Shown here: positions 45,301 through 58,400 of the stretch, piece by piece
Layout: every line of letters begins with the position of its first letter
Numbering within the stretch: position 1 is the stretch's first letter
Source of the DNA: Pyrocephalus nanus
Lineage: Eukaryota; Chordata; Aves; Passeriformes; Tyrannidae
Direction: 5' to 3'
Assembly (NCBI GenBank): GCA_038380795.1
Contig: CM076268.1
Span: 1,351,501-1,415,500 of the forward strand
DNA length: 64,000 bases
Translations under genes and position numbers: made by a program
The notes under the pieces: model-generated
Told to the model about the DNA's origin: nothing
What the model saw: the letters and a program-made list of their open reading frames with translations, nothing else
Databases searched by the model: none

Positions 45301-46865
45301 CCTGTGATCTGCAGAGATTGAGAGAGAATGGCTCCCAGCAATAGCTGGTGCTGGTGAAATGTGGAACTAATAAAAGTCTGCAGTTAGTGGCAAACTGGAG
45401 AACATATTTTAAATAGTAAGAACAGTGTTTGAACTCCCATAAGTGTAACAACGTGTAGCTGTAGACTTTGTTAATAAATAATTACAGTGTAAAATTAAGC
45501 ATATGGAAAATGTTTCCATTTCTGTTTTCTGATTTATAACTTGCCTTAAACACTTAGGGGCAATGTTCTTTCCTGCAAAGGAAAATGACTGGTGTATGGA
45601 CAGATTATTGCAGATATTTGATTTTCACCTGCGAGTATGACTTTATTCCCCCAGCCCTTGAGTGTGAGGAAATCTAAATATATGTGAATGGTTCATCTTG
45701 CTTCAGAGTGGAGCACATGTGACTTCAGAGCCTACCTCTGCACAAGCAAAACCTGCAGGAGTTTCATGAATTCATCTCAAATGGTTGCACCATGAGGCAA
45801 TCATCCCCAAGTCAGTCTGCCTTAAGGTCTAGTCTGGGACCTGTTTCCAAAGTATATGAACACCAGTAGGTTTTGCCAGTTGGCAGCCTGGGACCTGAAA
45901 TAAGTTATTGCTGAGTCCAAGAACACCACGCTGCAGAGCATGATTTAGAAGGCTGGTGTTTGCAAGTCATTTATGAAAACTTTCTTTTGTTTCATCTTGT
46001 AAAACTTGGCAGTTCGGCTGCTGCCCAGGGTGTTGTTTAGCTCGAAGGTATTGAGTGCTGCCGTGTTTCTGTTTTTAAATCACAGTTTTTATGCATTTTA
46101 GGAGCTCTGAACTCCAAAAGCATTCTCAGAGCATGGAACATTTCTCATTACCAAAACTGATGCTGAAAGAAACTGTTTTGGTTTTTTTTTTTTCCAAAAG
46201 TCAGTAAACCAGCTCAGTCTGTGGTGTTCTATAAAACCTTTCAAGCTGAGGGATGGAGTGTGTGTGGAAGTAACAGGCTTCCAGGCTTAGGACAAAATGT
46301 TTTGATGCTGCTGCTGAAGAGGCAATTCTTTCTTAAATGCTTTAACTTCAATTTAACTGGAGTTCTGGCATCACTACTTTACATCACTCCACATCAAGTC
46401 AGGGTATTATTTCATCTGGTTTAATATCTGTGTTTGTGCAGGTCATTGCACCTCCTGCTCATGAGTGAGACCAAGACTGGGTTTCTCAGCCTAAGTGTGG
46501 CTAAGACAAGTACCAGTGGAATCTGATGGAAAATGTACAGCCTTAATAGATGTGCTGGTATGCCCTGTTGAATTTTGTTGTTGTATTTATTTTGCTCAGA
46601 AAGGGAAAACAAGTAATTAGCCAAGAAAGCTCACAGCTGCATAGCACACTGCCTTCTCTCCTATATACACACAGTCTATTGGGATATACAAAACTGGCAC
46701 TAATGAAACATAAATAGATCCTTTTCCTGTATGGAAAAGACTTATAGCACTGCAAAGGAACGAAAGCAACGAGATTCTTTGGAAATCCTAGTTATTTGGG
46801 TTCCAGGGTTTGGATTTTAGGCTCTAAAGCCCTTTGCAGTTCCATGCGTGGTGCAATGTCTTCCT

Positions 46866-46985
46866 GTGTTTCTTATTTTTTGTTTGTTTGGTTTGGGTTT
46901 TTGTTTTGACGTCGTTGGTTTGGTTTGGTTTCGGTTGGTTGTTGTTTTTTTGTTTGTTTGTGGGGGTTTTTTATGTGTTTGTTTA
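46866..46985 (+). repeat. GT/T-rich low-complexity tract
   Basis: Strings of tttg, ggttt and tttgtttg over about 120 bp. It lacks stop codons in some frames, which helps create a 196-codon ORF (46848-47438). Confidence 0.85.
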
Positions 46986-48849
46986 AACCTGTTGGGAGAT
47001 GGGCTCCTGTTTCTGGATTTCTACAGCCACATCATTTCCTTCTTGCAGCAACCACCCGTTTTTCTGGGATCCAAGCTCCTCTTCCTCCCAACAGCCATGG
47101 AACCTCTGTCTGGTCTGTCAGTCATGACTTTCACCCCTAAGATAACACCTAGCTCCCAGCCTTTTTTATTGTTATCTGCCTCCCATTTTAACTTCTTGCC
47201 TCAGGTCCTAAAAACAGCCTTGAGCCAGAGGCTTGGCAGGCTCCAAGCCGGGCTGTTCACACCCTGCTATCACCCCTGCTCTCCTGCTCAGCACCTGCAC
47301 CTCGCTCTTTCCCCAGCTAAAATAGACACCCACTTGCAGATCTGGCTGTGCACCAGGTCTATTCTGAGCCCTGAGAAAAATGCCATCCCATCCTCTGTCC
47401 TTTCTTCACTGTGGTTACTCTCTGGTTTATTGTTTTGAGCAGCTAAGCAGCAGTGCAGTGCAGTCATGGCATTTACCTCTGTGCCTCCATAACAGCTCTG
47501 GTCAGACATGCCTCGTGTTCCAGGCATGAGAGGGTCTTCACCAAGGTGAAGAGCACCTGTGCTCTTCAAGACCTTGAATAAAATTCAAATAGGCTTCCTG
47601 CATTTTATTTTAAAAGGGGGGAAGGTGATTTGGCCTGAGATAAGACAGGATGGATTGACTTACATAGGCTGCATGAAACATAGCAGGATCCTACCCTTCA
47701 AAAGCCTCCTCGTAGGAACAAGCTAATTAATTCCCCATCACTGTTCTCGGAGCAACTCAGAAGATACTTTTCTAGTTTGGTGAAACACATTTCCTTTCTA
47801 GTTCTTCTGTGCTTTTTTTGACAATTATTTTTCTGTCCAGACAGTCCCTTGACATGAGTAGAAAACCTTGTCTTTGTACACCTTGGAGAAGTTCATGCCA
47901 GTGATTAGGGAAATGCTAGCCCAAGCTCAACCCCAGCTTTCCTGTTATCTAGCAGGAGCCCCACCTTCAGACTTTCTGCACGTTGCATGGAATTTCCTCT
48001 TCTGTCTGGCTGAATTTTTGGAGAGCCTTAAACATTGGCAGTGGCTCTGCAAAAATTTTCCTGGGGAACTTGGTAGAAGCTGAGCTGAAATGGTGAATTA
48101 TAACGAAAGCAAAGAGGGTGACATCCATCATTCCCTGGGATTCCCTCGGTTTCTGCTCTCACTTGTGCATACCTGGGGCTGCTGGACCCCCAGCTCTGCA
48201 GAGCTGCTCTCAGTGGGCCCCTAAAGGTTTGGGCTCTCAAGGCTTAAAAAAAAGTCATGCTTGTCTCAGAAAACCTTCCTTTTCCAGGATGTGCACCAGT
48301 GGACTGCAGCAGGGAGGTGGAGGGTAGCTTATAGACAGTGATAAATTTTCAAGGGTCTTCTTCTTCCTATAGGCAGGGGTTTGTATACAGGAATCTTTAA
48401 ACTGCCCCCTCTCCCCTTCCCTCCTCCCCCAGACTGTTTGCGTTTTGAGGTGACAAATCTGAAATGTACCAGTGACTAAGTTAGATAAACTTTGAAATGC
48501 CTAATTGTTCTGTTTTCCAAACGCGCCCTCACAGTAATGTTCAGTGCTTTAATAACAGTTTCCTTAGAAAGTTCAAAATGTTTTGCATGTCACGATGCCA
48601 GAAAAATTAGCTCGTAGGGAAACAAAACAAATATGCAATTCTTAATGGGAAAGGTCACTTTTTCTATCCCTTCCTCCTACCTGCTGAAAAGAGTTATTTA
48701 ACTGTGTGCGTTTGGCTACGTGAAGTGTTTCCCCCCCACCACCCCCAGCTTTTCTGCGTCCCCCTTTTGGCTCGGAGGAATTTCAGTCTCTTATCGCAGC
48801 CCTGGGTTCCTTTGTGAGTGTGGAAACAGCTGTTGCCACATGTTTATCG

Positions 48850-49450
48850 TGCGGCCACGAGCAGCCCTGCGGAGCAGGGGGAGGCACAGCCCAGGGACCC
48901 CCATCATCCCGGGACCCCCCATCTGCCCGGGACCCCCATCATCCCGGGACCCCCCATCATCCCGGGACCCCCCATCATCCCGGGACCCCCATCATCCCGG
49001 GACCCCCCATCTGCCCGGGACCCCCATCTGCCCGGGACCCTCCTCAGGGAGGGGGCTCCTGTCCCCACCAAAACTGCGGGCTGGGAGCGCCGCGGGCAGT
49101 CACGTCAGAGAAAGCATCAGGGGAAGCGCTGGGGCGGGGGTGAGATGAGAGGAGGAGCGGGCTGGTGATGAGATGTGAACTGAGCGTGCTTGGCAAGCCG
49201 ATAAGGTGGCTGAGCCTAATCAGGGGCTGGCCCGTCGGCTGCTCGGGGGACAATCGGCGTGTCCCCGGGACATCGGTGGGAGGGGAGCTGCGTCCTCGCA
49301 CGCACACAGAGAGAGGAAGCCTCCACTTGACGGAGTGGATATTTTTGCATGGGGTTATTTTCTCCGTTTTCGCCGCCGCGCGTTGGCAGAGAGGCTGCAG
49401 ATCCCTTCAAAAAGCGGTCAGAGGAAGCGAAGTTACAGAAAACAATTCAG
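48850..49450. promoter_or_regulatory. Intronic CpG-rich patch (orphan CpG island candidate)
   Basis: Beyond the minisatellite, 49080-49450 holds roughly 25 CpGs in about 370 bp, whereas the surrounding tens of kilobases are CpG-poor. It includes a CRE-like TCACGTCA (49100-49107) and, on the plus strand, a donor-like GGG|gtgaga at 49140. No recognisable protein starts here. It could be an alternative GRK5 promoter or an enhancer. Confidence 0.5.
48894..49040. repeat. 17/18-bp C-rich minisatellite, eight copies
   Basis: Units read gggaccccc(c)atcatccc or gggaccccc(c)atctgccc, in the order A B A A A A B B. C5 and C6 versions give lengths of 17,18,17,18,18,17,18,17. Each junction makes CCCGGG. 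The G-rich minus strand could fold as a G-quadruplex. Confidence 0.95.
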
Positions 49451-49888
49451 AGGGCTGAGCGCTGGATGACTGTGTTTCCATGCTGTCTTTGTGTGACACA
49501 CGCCTCGTACACACCCACCCAGGAACTCGCAGCCACACAGGATTAGTCCCCTTGCACTAATGGCTAAAACCTCTCAGAATTCCCGGGGCAGTCACCAAAG
49601 ATTTCGTCCTAGTTGAGATTCCTCTCCCTTTGCTGCAGCCTTTCCCGGGGCTCTCAGCTGACCTCACTGCAGTGAACTCCAGTTCTTTTTCTCAGGGTCC
49701 ACGAGCTCTTCTGCCAGTGCCATCACCTCTTTGCCTCACAGTAGGGTCTGGCTTGTACATAATACCCTTCTTTGCCTTGTGCCATGTGAAACGCTCGATT
49801 CCCATGCAAAATCCCTCTCTCCTTATTTCCCCACTGGAGTCTCTGCAGGGAACATCATCTTTTCTCTTCTGCCTCTTGATACCTTCAC

Positions 49889-49893
<5 letters not shown>

Positions 49894-49920
<27 letters not shown>
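49894..49920 (+). repeat. Poly(A), 27 nt
   Basis: Uninterrupted A homopolymer in GRK5 intron 1. Confidence 0.95.
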
Positions 49921-49922
<2 letters not shown>

Positions 49923-52900
49923 GATGTTTTGCAGAATACTGCAAAAGACCATGAAGCTTTAGGACCTCTTGTAACTATTTTATGATAAATAATACTCAGC
50001 AATCTTTTGAGCACTACATCTGGCTCTCCACTGAAGGCTTGTTTGCCTGAATTATTTTACTTTTTAATTACATATAGAATTTGGACTGTTTATGTGTTGT
50101 ATAAGGCACATAAGAATTGCAGGCAATTGTGCCTGAAATGAAGTCCCATCTTGGACCATACTATTGGTTTCTGTAGTCTGGGTTGTTTTGGTGACAAGGA
50201 CTGCTTCCATATGACTGAGGAGGGCATAATGATTGACTGTCCCATAGTAAAATATTTGGGAAAGGTTTTTTTGTTGGGCTAGCCAGGCATCAGTGGGCAG
50301 CTGAAGTTTGATGCTTGGCACTGATTTTTGATGTAATTCACCCAAACACCCACACATGCTTTCATATTCTTCCAAATAATTTGCTAGAGCTCCAGCCCAG
50401 TCTTATGCTCTCCCTCTGAGAAGCCACACCAAGTGATTTTCTGCAGGCACCTGGACAAAGCAGTGAGAGAAGCAGCTAATCCTATTCTTAGCTCGGCATG
50501 CTGGTTATCTGTAAGAGGACAGTCTGCCAGAAATGTCTGGTGACATATTTGTCCAAGGGAGGGAGGTTTGTGCCAAGATGCTGTGGGTGCTGCTGTGTTG
50601 AGTCGAGTTTAGAAGGAGAAAAATCTGTGAAATGTGGATTCAAAAACACAGCTGTTGTTAAAAGAAATAAGGAGCTGTTCCCAGCAACACAGATATATTC
50701 AAGATACAGATATTTTTGAAAAATTATTTTTTAAGTATCAGGAAATTAAACAGTAAATGCTGCGGTGTCAGCCAAAGTTAACTCTACCTAATACTTTTGG
50801 CTTGGCCACCAGAGGTGGTAGCAAGCTGTATGTGCAGTTAAATGCTGTTTTTATTTCGTTTCATTTCAAACTTAAAGCCCTTTATGCAGGTTAAACATTC
50901 TGGGACTTGTGCTTGACTGTCACCCAGCAGTTCTGGCTGTGTGTGTGTAACCCAGCGGTGAGTACACGTTACAGTTCACCCTCTGTGCCTGCTCTGGAGC
51001 AGTTAGAGGTTTGTGAACAGCTTCAGGAGGACAGCCTGGCTGCACAGCTTGCCCAGAGGCAGCCTGGGCTTGAGGGTCGTCCTGCAGTGCCTGTGCTGGC
51101 TGAGGGTGGCAGCTGCTTAGGGATGCCCGTCAGATTTTGGGAAGCACTAAGGAAAAAAAACAAAGCAGCAATTTAAGAGCAGTTGCAGTACCTGGCAAAC
51201 AACCCCTCTCTGTTGTCTGAATTCAGGGCTGCTTCACTGCAGGGCTTTCAGTCTGCCAGGCATCCAGTGAGGTCGTTTGGAGCACCCATGTGCAGGCACC
51301 CACCCCACACAGCCAGGGATCCCTGTTCCAGGAACCCCCCCATGGCAAATGCAGCTTGTTTGCTCCGTGTGTTTCCAATGACCCCTAAGTCAGAAGCTTG
51401 AATGAGGTGATGTGAAGGCTCCTCTGAGGTGCCTGAGCTCCTTCTTGCCCCCCTCCCTTTGTCTGGGTTCAGAGGAACTCTCATGTCAGAGCCTTCTCTC
51501 CTCCCCTCCTTCCCGGGGGAGAGAACTCTCCAGTGACAACTCCACAACATGGGGGGAATTTTTTCACTCCTGTATTTTTTAGCAGTGGATGCCAGTCAGG
51601 ATTTAGACTAAGGCTGTAGTGGTCAGGATGACCCTGGTGGGCACTGGAGGGGATTTGGCTCTGGTGGCACCCCAGTGGTGGCACTGTTTGACGCTGCCAG
51701 GTTCTCCTCCTGGGGGACCTCAGTCCCTTAGTGCTTGAGCTTGAAATCTTCAGGTGCTGCTGCTGCTGCAAACTGGTTGGCATTCTGGTGCCAAGGGTGA
51801 CACAGCTATTTAGGTTGTGGTGCCCTCTGAAAGAACATCAGTGTGGAGGCAAGAGAGGCTGTGGCTTCTGCAGTGTTCTCTCTACCCATAAGCAAAGGTG
51901 GAAGCTGATCCCTGTGGACAGGTTTCAGCTGTGCTCATCTGTGCCCTGGAGAATGAATTGCTTTGAATTCCTAAAACCATGAATTTCATGTGTGGATATA
52001 ATATAAAAAGTCACTTTAGTTCAGCAGAAAAATATTTGGACCTGTGAGGCAAGGAATTGTTTTTTATTATCTGCATCTTGGGTAACAAATCCGTTCTGAT
52101 AAATGCAGACAATATCAAGTCCATTGTTGTTGGCACCCAAAAATAATAGATAAGTTGTCTTGGGCAGTTCTAGTGGATGATGTCCAAAGATGACAGGCTT
52201 TTGCTGCTGATAAGTTCAAAGTAAATGTAGTTTTTTAGGTATATAGGAGAATTGTTGTTACCTCTGGGTACTGAGTGTTCCCAGTCCAGTTACGTAAGAA
52301 CAAACAGTGACGAAGTTGGCTTGGAGCCTTCTTCAAGGTTTATTTGGATCACAAAGAGAGTTCCCTACTCTGTAAAGAGAGAAAACTGGGTTGATTTCAC
52401 ACTTGAAGCCATTCACTGTGAATGTCTGTAGCAACACCTGGCAGAGGTCCCACTATCACAGAATGAAGGCACCAAACTGTGTATCAAAAACCCAAGAAGA
52501 GCAGAGCAGCCAGGCAGGACCTCTCTGTCAAGGAAATTGGTGCCCCATTCATCCAGCCCTACAGTATGTTTTTCTTAGACATCCTGTGCCTCCTTCAGGG
52601 CTTTGAAATGAACCATAACAACTTGTTCTGGTGGACAGAATCTGGTGCCCGTTTGCACTTGCCAGGTCTCAAGCTCTTGACTTGCATGAGGGCAGAGCCC
52701 CTCCACTGAATCAGCTTGTTGCTTTGCAAGTTCAAGCAAGATTAAAGAATAGCAGTCCTGCTAATGCACAAAAATGAAATTAAATGGCGAGTGGCTAGGC
52801 TGGAGAAGTCATGGTCTGTGTTTGCTGGGAGGAGAAGTTTTCAGGCACTGTCATTTCTGTGGTTTGCCTGTGTTATAGAGAGGTCTCATCTAGGGCAGTA

Positions 52901-54507
52901 ATAGTGGCACACAGGGAAGGGGCTGGGGGCAGGCACAGTTCTGCCTCATTCCCAAACTCCATCAGTGTCCTACTGAGCCTGCAGCAAGGCATCTTGTCAC
53001 CTTGGCCACTGTTTCTGTTGGTAAATGACAATGAGCCCGGTGTCTCACCAGGATGAATGCATTATCAGGCATTTTAGAAGTGCATCAAGATCTTCATAGG
53101 CAAGCTTTATTCTAACAGAGCAATGAAAAGTTTTTACTTCTGTGTGTTGCTGTGGTACATTCTTCAGCTTTGTCTCCCTTTGTTACACTTTTTTACAGCA
53201 ATCCCTGCTCAGAGCTGCTTCTCCTGTTCTGTGTCCCTGCAGGAACAGGGCCATCCCACACTTGGCAGTCGTTCTCTTCACCCAGGAGTTTATGCGCAGC
53301 TTAATCCAAATTCAGTTCAGTTGTGCAGGATCTTCGCTTCCTTCCACTCAGTTCTGGTGAGGTGGTGGGAGATGAGTGGAAGATGTCTTCATCTGCATGC
53401 ATGTGTGAATGGGAACTTCTGAGAGCAGGTGGCCAGCAGTGGTGGGGTCAGGAGCAGGTTTCAGTACAACAGTAGCGTGAAGGTCCTTTGTGACACCTCC
53501 TCAGCAGCATTTAATAGGCATTTTTGCTCCAGCCTTTGAATTTGCTTACCTAAGGTGCAGATACTGCTTCTCTGATGTGCTGTGTAAGTGCTGCAGTATT
53601 TGTGGGCAGTGCTGGTATCCACAGCATCATCCCTCATTCCAGTGTTGTGAACATTTTCGGTGATTAACTGGCAGAGGAAGCCCTGGCTGGCCTCAGAGCT
53701 TTCCCTCGCTGTTTACTATCATTATAATAAGATATTTGACCCATACAATAACAGCATTAGTGTTGGGTACAAACCAAAATCTTTGGATTGAGAAAGCTCT
53801 AAACTTCGGGAAATGGTCAAATCCAAATTTTGTGGCTTGGCACAAGCTCTGAATGAAATGAAACCAAACATGCCTAGGATTAAAACTCCTTTAGAGTCAG
53901 AAGCTTTACTTTCTTTTGGAAGAGTTTAATTTTTTTAATCTCTGTTGTTTGAAGTGTTTCTTAGACTTCGGAAATGCAAGTCAGATTTCTCTACAGATTC
54001 TTTTTCCCAAATCCTTTCATATTTGTGGATTATTTTCATAGACTTCTAATATAAAGGAAGCTGATATCTTCTCCTTTGATTTTTGGTTATGTTTTCAACT
54101 CTGTAGCAAGAGGAAGAATTAACACAGTTGCAGACTTGATGTTTATAGGCTTCAAGCCTTTTTTTGGTGCTGCACAGATAGGTGTACGCTTTTATCTGCC
54201 ATACTTGGAAAAATACTGGTGATACAAGCTTAATTTTAAATTGGTCTAACAGCTGAAGCTGAAAATCTTAATTGTCCATGTGATGCTTTTCCTTTGGAGA
54301 TGTGTGTGCCGTTGAATGTTTGATGCTCAGGCTGCGCTGCCTGCCAGGCTCTGTGTGCTACAGAGAAATCCTCGCTTCCTGGGCGGTGTTTAGGGCAAGC
54401 ACCAACTGCAGAAGGACTCGAGAACCCTGGCTTGAACTTTTCTGTTCTGACACTGGTTTGTTACTTGACAGATGACGGCCTGATTTTCCTGACTGTTTGT
54501 TTTTGAA

Positions 54508-54534
54508 AGGAGCGCGAGCATTTTCCGCGCTCCT
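54508..54534. repeat. Perfect 9-bp inverted repeat
   Basis: AGGAGCGCG (54508-54516) and CGCGCTCCT (54526-54534) flank a 9-nt loop. CpG-containing and isolated in intron DNA. Confidence 0.7.
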
Positions 54535-55362
54535 CTCAGCAGCTCGCTGCTGCCTTCCCGAACAGCCAGATCCCAGACATTGCTGCGAACCTTTCTGTTT
54601 ACTCCCTTTATAAACAAAGATCAAGGGGACCTCCCTGGGAAGTTGACGTTTAAATCCTTGGAGGACCTCAGCGCCTGGACCTGCCCGAGGGAGGGGTGGG
54701 ATGTGCTTGCCTGTCCCAGGGATGCTCCAGACTGGCACCGGCAAAGAGGCGTGGGGTTGATTTTCCTTTCTCCTCCTGGGTCTGCAGGGCTGCTAGTGGC
54801 TCTCCCTCTCCCTGCCAAAGCCTGCCCACCATCCTGCACAGCCGCCCTGTCCCTCAGTCCTGGCGTTCCCTTCCCTGCTCCTCCTCAGCCCCGAGGTGGG
54901 CTCTGCTCCGCGGGCACCCCAGCCCAGCTGCCTCCCCACACAGAGCTCAGCAGAGAGCCTGGGGAATGCTCCGTGGTCAGGGGAGACCGCGGAGCTGCAG
55001 CTGGAGGCTTGTGGGTTGGACCTGACCCGCCTGGCTCTGTGCCTTTTCCTTGGCGAGGATGGGGAGGGAGCTCGGGCACAGCAGCCCCACTGCTGCTCAT
55101 TTACAGCAGCTGAAAACCTGGCCTGGGGAAATGAAAGAAGCACAAACCATTCCTGAGGATGGATCCTGGAGGGGTTCCATAGCTCAGTCTTGGGAATAGG
55201 ATCCTCTCCACGGTCTTTATTTAGGTGTTTGTGAGGTTCATATTTGTATTAAATTCAGAGGGATGTCAGGAGAAAGCCAGATCAGCTCACAGAGAGTGTG
55301 GTTGGTGCTTCTTGTAATGCTGGATCCAAGTGCTCCAGCTTCTTGACATTATCACCACTGGG

Positions 55363-55430
55363 AAAAAAAAAAAAAATAAAAAAAAAAAAAATAAAATAAA
55401 ATAAAAAAAAAAAAGAAAGAAAAATAAGGA
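55363..55430 (+). repeat. A-rich / (AAAAT)n low-complexity tract
   Basis: Long A runs interrupted by single T, with ataaaataaaataaa in the middle, grading into gaaagaaaaataagg. Confidence 0.9.
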
Positions 55431-58400
55431 AAAACATGGTTTGGTACATTGTGTTGATAATATGAGTGTGGTAGACATCCACAGACATGCATTCTAGACA
55501 TACCTTGATATGTCGTGCCTGAGGAGAAAATGATTGCAAAAATTTGCTTCCTAATGTATCATCCAAACCTTTACAGTCTGAACAAAACAGCAAAGGCTCA
55601 CTCAACTAATCCTCTCCTAAAGATAATACCATGATATTTCACGCCTTTCTGGAGTGATTTTTCCAGCAAGGCTTGTATGCATTTATCAGCGTTAAAAGGC
55701 TCAGGTAAATTATTTTCCTCCAGAAATGCCAGCTGCAATAAATCCTCCCTCCTTGCCACCCCTCTAATGGAGGGCTTGGCATTTTAAAAGCCCTGAGCTG
55801 TTGACTCACCTTGCCTGCAGAATTGCCCTTCCTGCCAGCTCCCCTTCCCAGACACCAGCACCTCTGCTGCTCCACTCTCCCTGTCGATGGTTCTGGGGTG
55901 CTTTACCAGGGACCCTTCCCATGGGGCTGTGTCCCCATCCTGCATTCTCCAGGTGATCCTTGCTAGCACACAGCTGTTCAGGAACCCAAACCAGCAGCTG
56001 TCCCGTTAAACTCCTCTCTCTTTATGTGGAAATGCCCCTGGAAACCCTTCTTTCAGCTGACTGGCCCATATTTGAGGTGCAGGCTGGTGCTGTGCCCGGT
56101 GAGTGCACAGTGTGTGTGTACTTTGTGGTGTGTGCTGATTGAGCTCTGCACTGCTGCTCTCTGATCCTGCTTTATGACATTAGAAATATTTGCCTGTGGG
56201 TAGTGTCACCTCCTCGTTGTCACCTTTGTTCTGTGGCCAGCACTGCCAGTGGGATTCAGGCCGTACCTACAGAAGTGCTCTGTGCATCTGTACATTTTAA
56301 GAACCAAGTGCACATGACTGTTTGTCCTTGTCCCGAGGTCTCCACCCAGGTCTCGGTGGCCAGAGACTGCAATCAAAGCTCATATTCTTTCTCCAGACTG
56401 GAAACACAATTCCCAGCTCCATTCTTTGGGCTACTTGCCTGATTTCTGTTGCTGCAGTGGGCGAGGGCTCGGTGGTGCTTCATGAGCTCACCCTTCCAGC
56501 TGTGGCTGGTGCAGACGCTTCACTATTATTATTTTTTTTTTAAAAAAAAAGAGTGGGAGTAAGGCATTCAAGTTCTGCAGTGAGGCTGCAGTGACAGTTT
56601 GAAGTGCTTATTTGTGCTGTGTTCTGTGTCACCAGTGGCAAATGACAATGTGAGGGTGGAGGAGGGCAAAGCAGCGGCCTGAGGGACTGATCCTGCCTGG
56701 CTCTGCTGTGGCTGAGCTGCTGGGTGCAAGTGTGGCTTGGCCACCACCAGCCCTGCATTATGTAAAGGTTGTCTGGGCCAGGGTTAGTTCTATTGCTACC
56801 AGACTTGAGCGAGAGTAAACGAGCAAAACATCATATAACCCGAGGGGGAGGAGGAGGGTGGAGGTTGTGGTGCCCACAGGTTGAGTGGGGAGAGTTATGG
56901 GTGTCAGTAATGAGTAATTTAGAACATCTGCAGACTTTTTATTATTACATTTATGTGTTTTAGTGTTTTCCACTTCCTTGCTTTGTGGTAGAGCCTTTTT
57001 TAAAGGACTGGAAGGCAGTGTTGTATCCGGCAATGGGTGAATTTAAAGGCTTGGACGCCTTTCGCTTCTGTTCGTGCTGAGATCCAGAGCTCAGAACAGG
57101 AATCAAAATTTGGCTTGAGTAATCCCCATTTGCCACGTCTGTGTTCCCAAGGAGACTTACCCTGCCTCTTCCCAACACCTCTCTTCCCTGTGTCCCCCCA
57201 GGCTGTGTAGGGAGAGACCTGCCCTTTCCCACATCAGCACTTTGGGGCTGGTGAGGTGATGTGTGTTCCTCTGTGGAGGAGCATGCAAAAAACTTCACTC
57301 TCTGCTGACACCTTCCCCCTCCCTCCCCACAAGTGCAGTAGCATCAGTAGCACTTACAGTGTCCTTTCCATCCAGGAGAGTTTTAGGATTTTTTAGGAAA
57401 GCTGTAAAAAGAATAATCTTCTGCTTGGAGAAATAGATCTTCATGCTGTTCTGGAGCATAGCAGATCCTCACTGCTTGGGACAGGGCCAGCTCGACCTGG
57501 TTAATATTAAGCTTTCCTTTTTTTTTTTTTTTAAAGAACTGATCTGTATGAGATATTTGAGCGTTTCATTCCTTTGTTATGTTTGAAGAGAGGAGATATT
57601 TTTTCTTCCACATTCTCAGTTTAATCAGAAGGCTGAAAATAGGTATTTGGGGATTCCAGTGTTACTTATTTTTCCCTATTAGGAAGTGAGTCACGAGTAA
57701 GTGACAATTCTGTCTCCAGTCAGAGGGAGACAGAGCTTATGGATGCCAAGGACTCATCTGCTAATGATGACTTTCAACTGCAGCCATTCTCTGAACCTTA
57801 CCCTGTTGCTTTTGGCTTTTATTATTTTTCTTCCCTGCAAACTGAAAAGGACATCTCACTCTTTGTCAGCGAGCACCCACCCTGAGAGGTCCTGAGTGCT
57901 TTCTCATCCCGGTAAATGGAGGGGGTGTCACAGACGGTCAGCACTGCTCAGCTCTCCCTGCATCAAATACATCACAGAAGCATCTGCAGGCAGAAGCACT
58001 CACGAAATTACCCATCAGTATCTCTGCATTTCAGCTGTCACACACTCACTGCGCTGATAGAAAGTCACGTGCGTGGGCCAGGCTGGGATGGCTTTACTGG
58101 AAAGATGGCTAAAAAGTCATTTCCCTGGGAGACAGGGAGTGCTTACAATATTCTGCTTCATGCCAGTGCCACAGAGCCAGATCTTTAAGTCCTGTTCAGT
58201 TTTAACATCCCTCTCAAGATGCATACCAAGTGCTGCCTTAAGATCCTGCTTATTAGAATTGAATGTAAAAAAAAATCAACTCCCACGTTTTATTTGTTGC
58301 TCAGGACCTTTGCTTCAGTGCTGTAGTCCTTTTTGTTATGGTATTGCTCTGATACGAAGTCATTTGTCCTCTCTTCAGTGCTAAAAATTAATTATCTTTT

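Noticed and set aside
46848..47438. 196-codon ORF with hydrophobic N-terminus in GRK5 intron 1
   Set aside because: The first third is translation of GT/T-rich simple sequence, which lacks stops; the remainder resembles no protein and has no gene-like flanks.
48894..49040. Regular direct repeats that superficially resemble a CRISPR array
   Set aside because: Units are contiguous with no unique spacers, in a vertebrate intron; this is a minisatellite.
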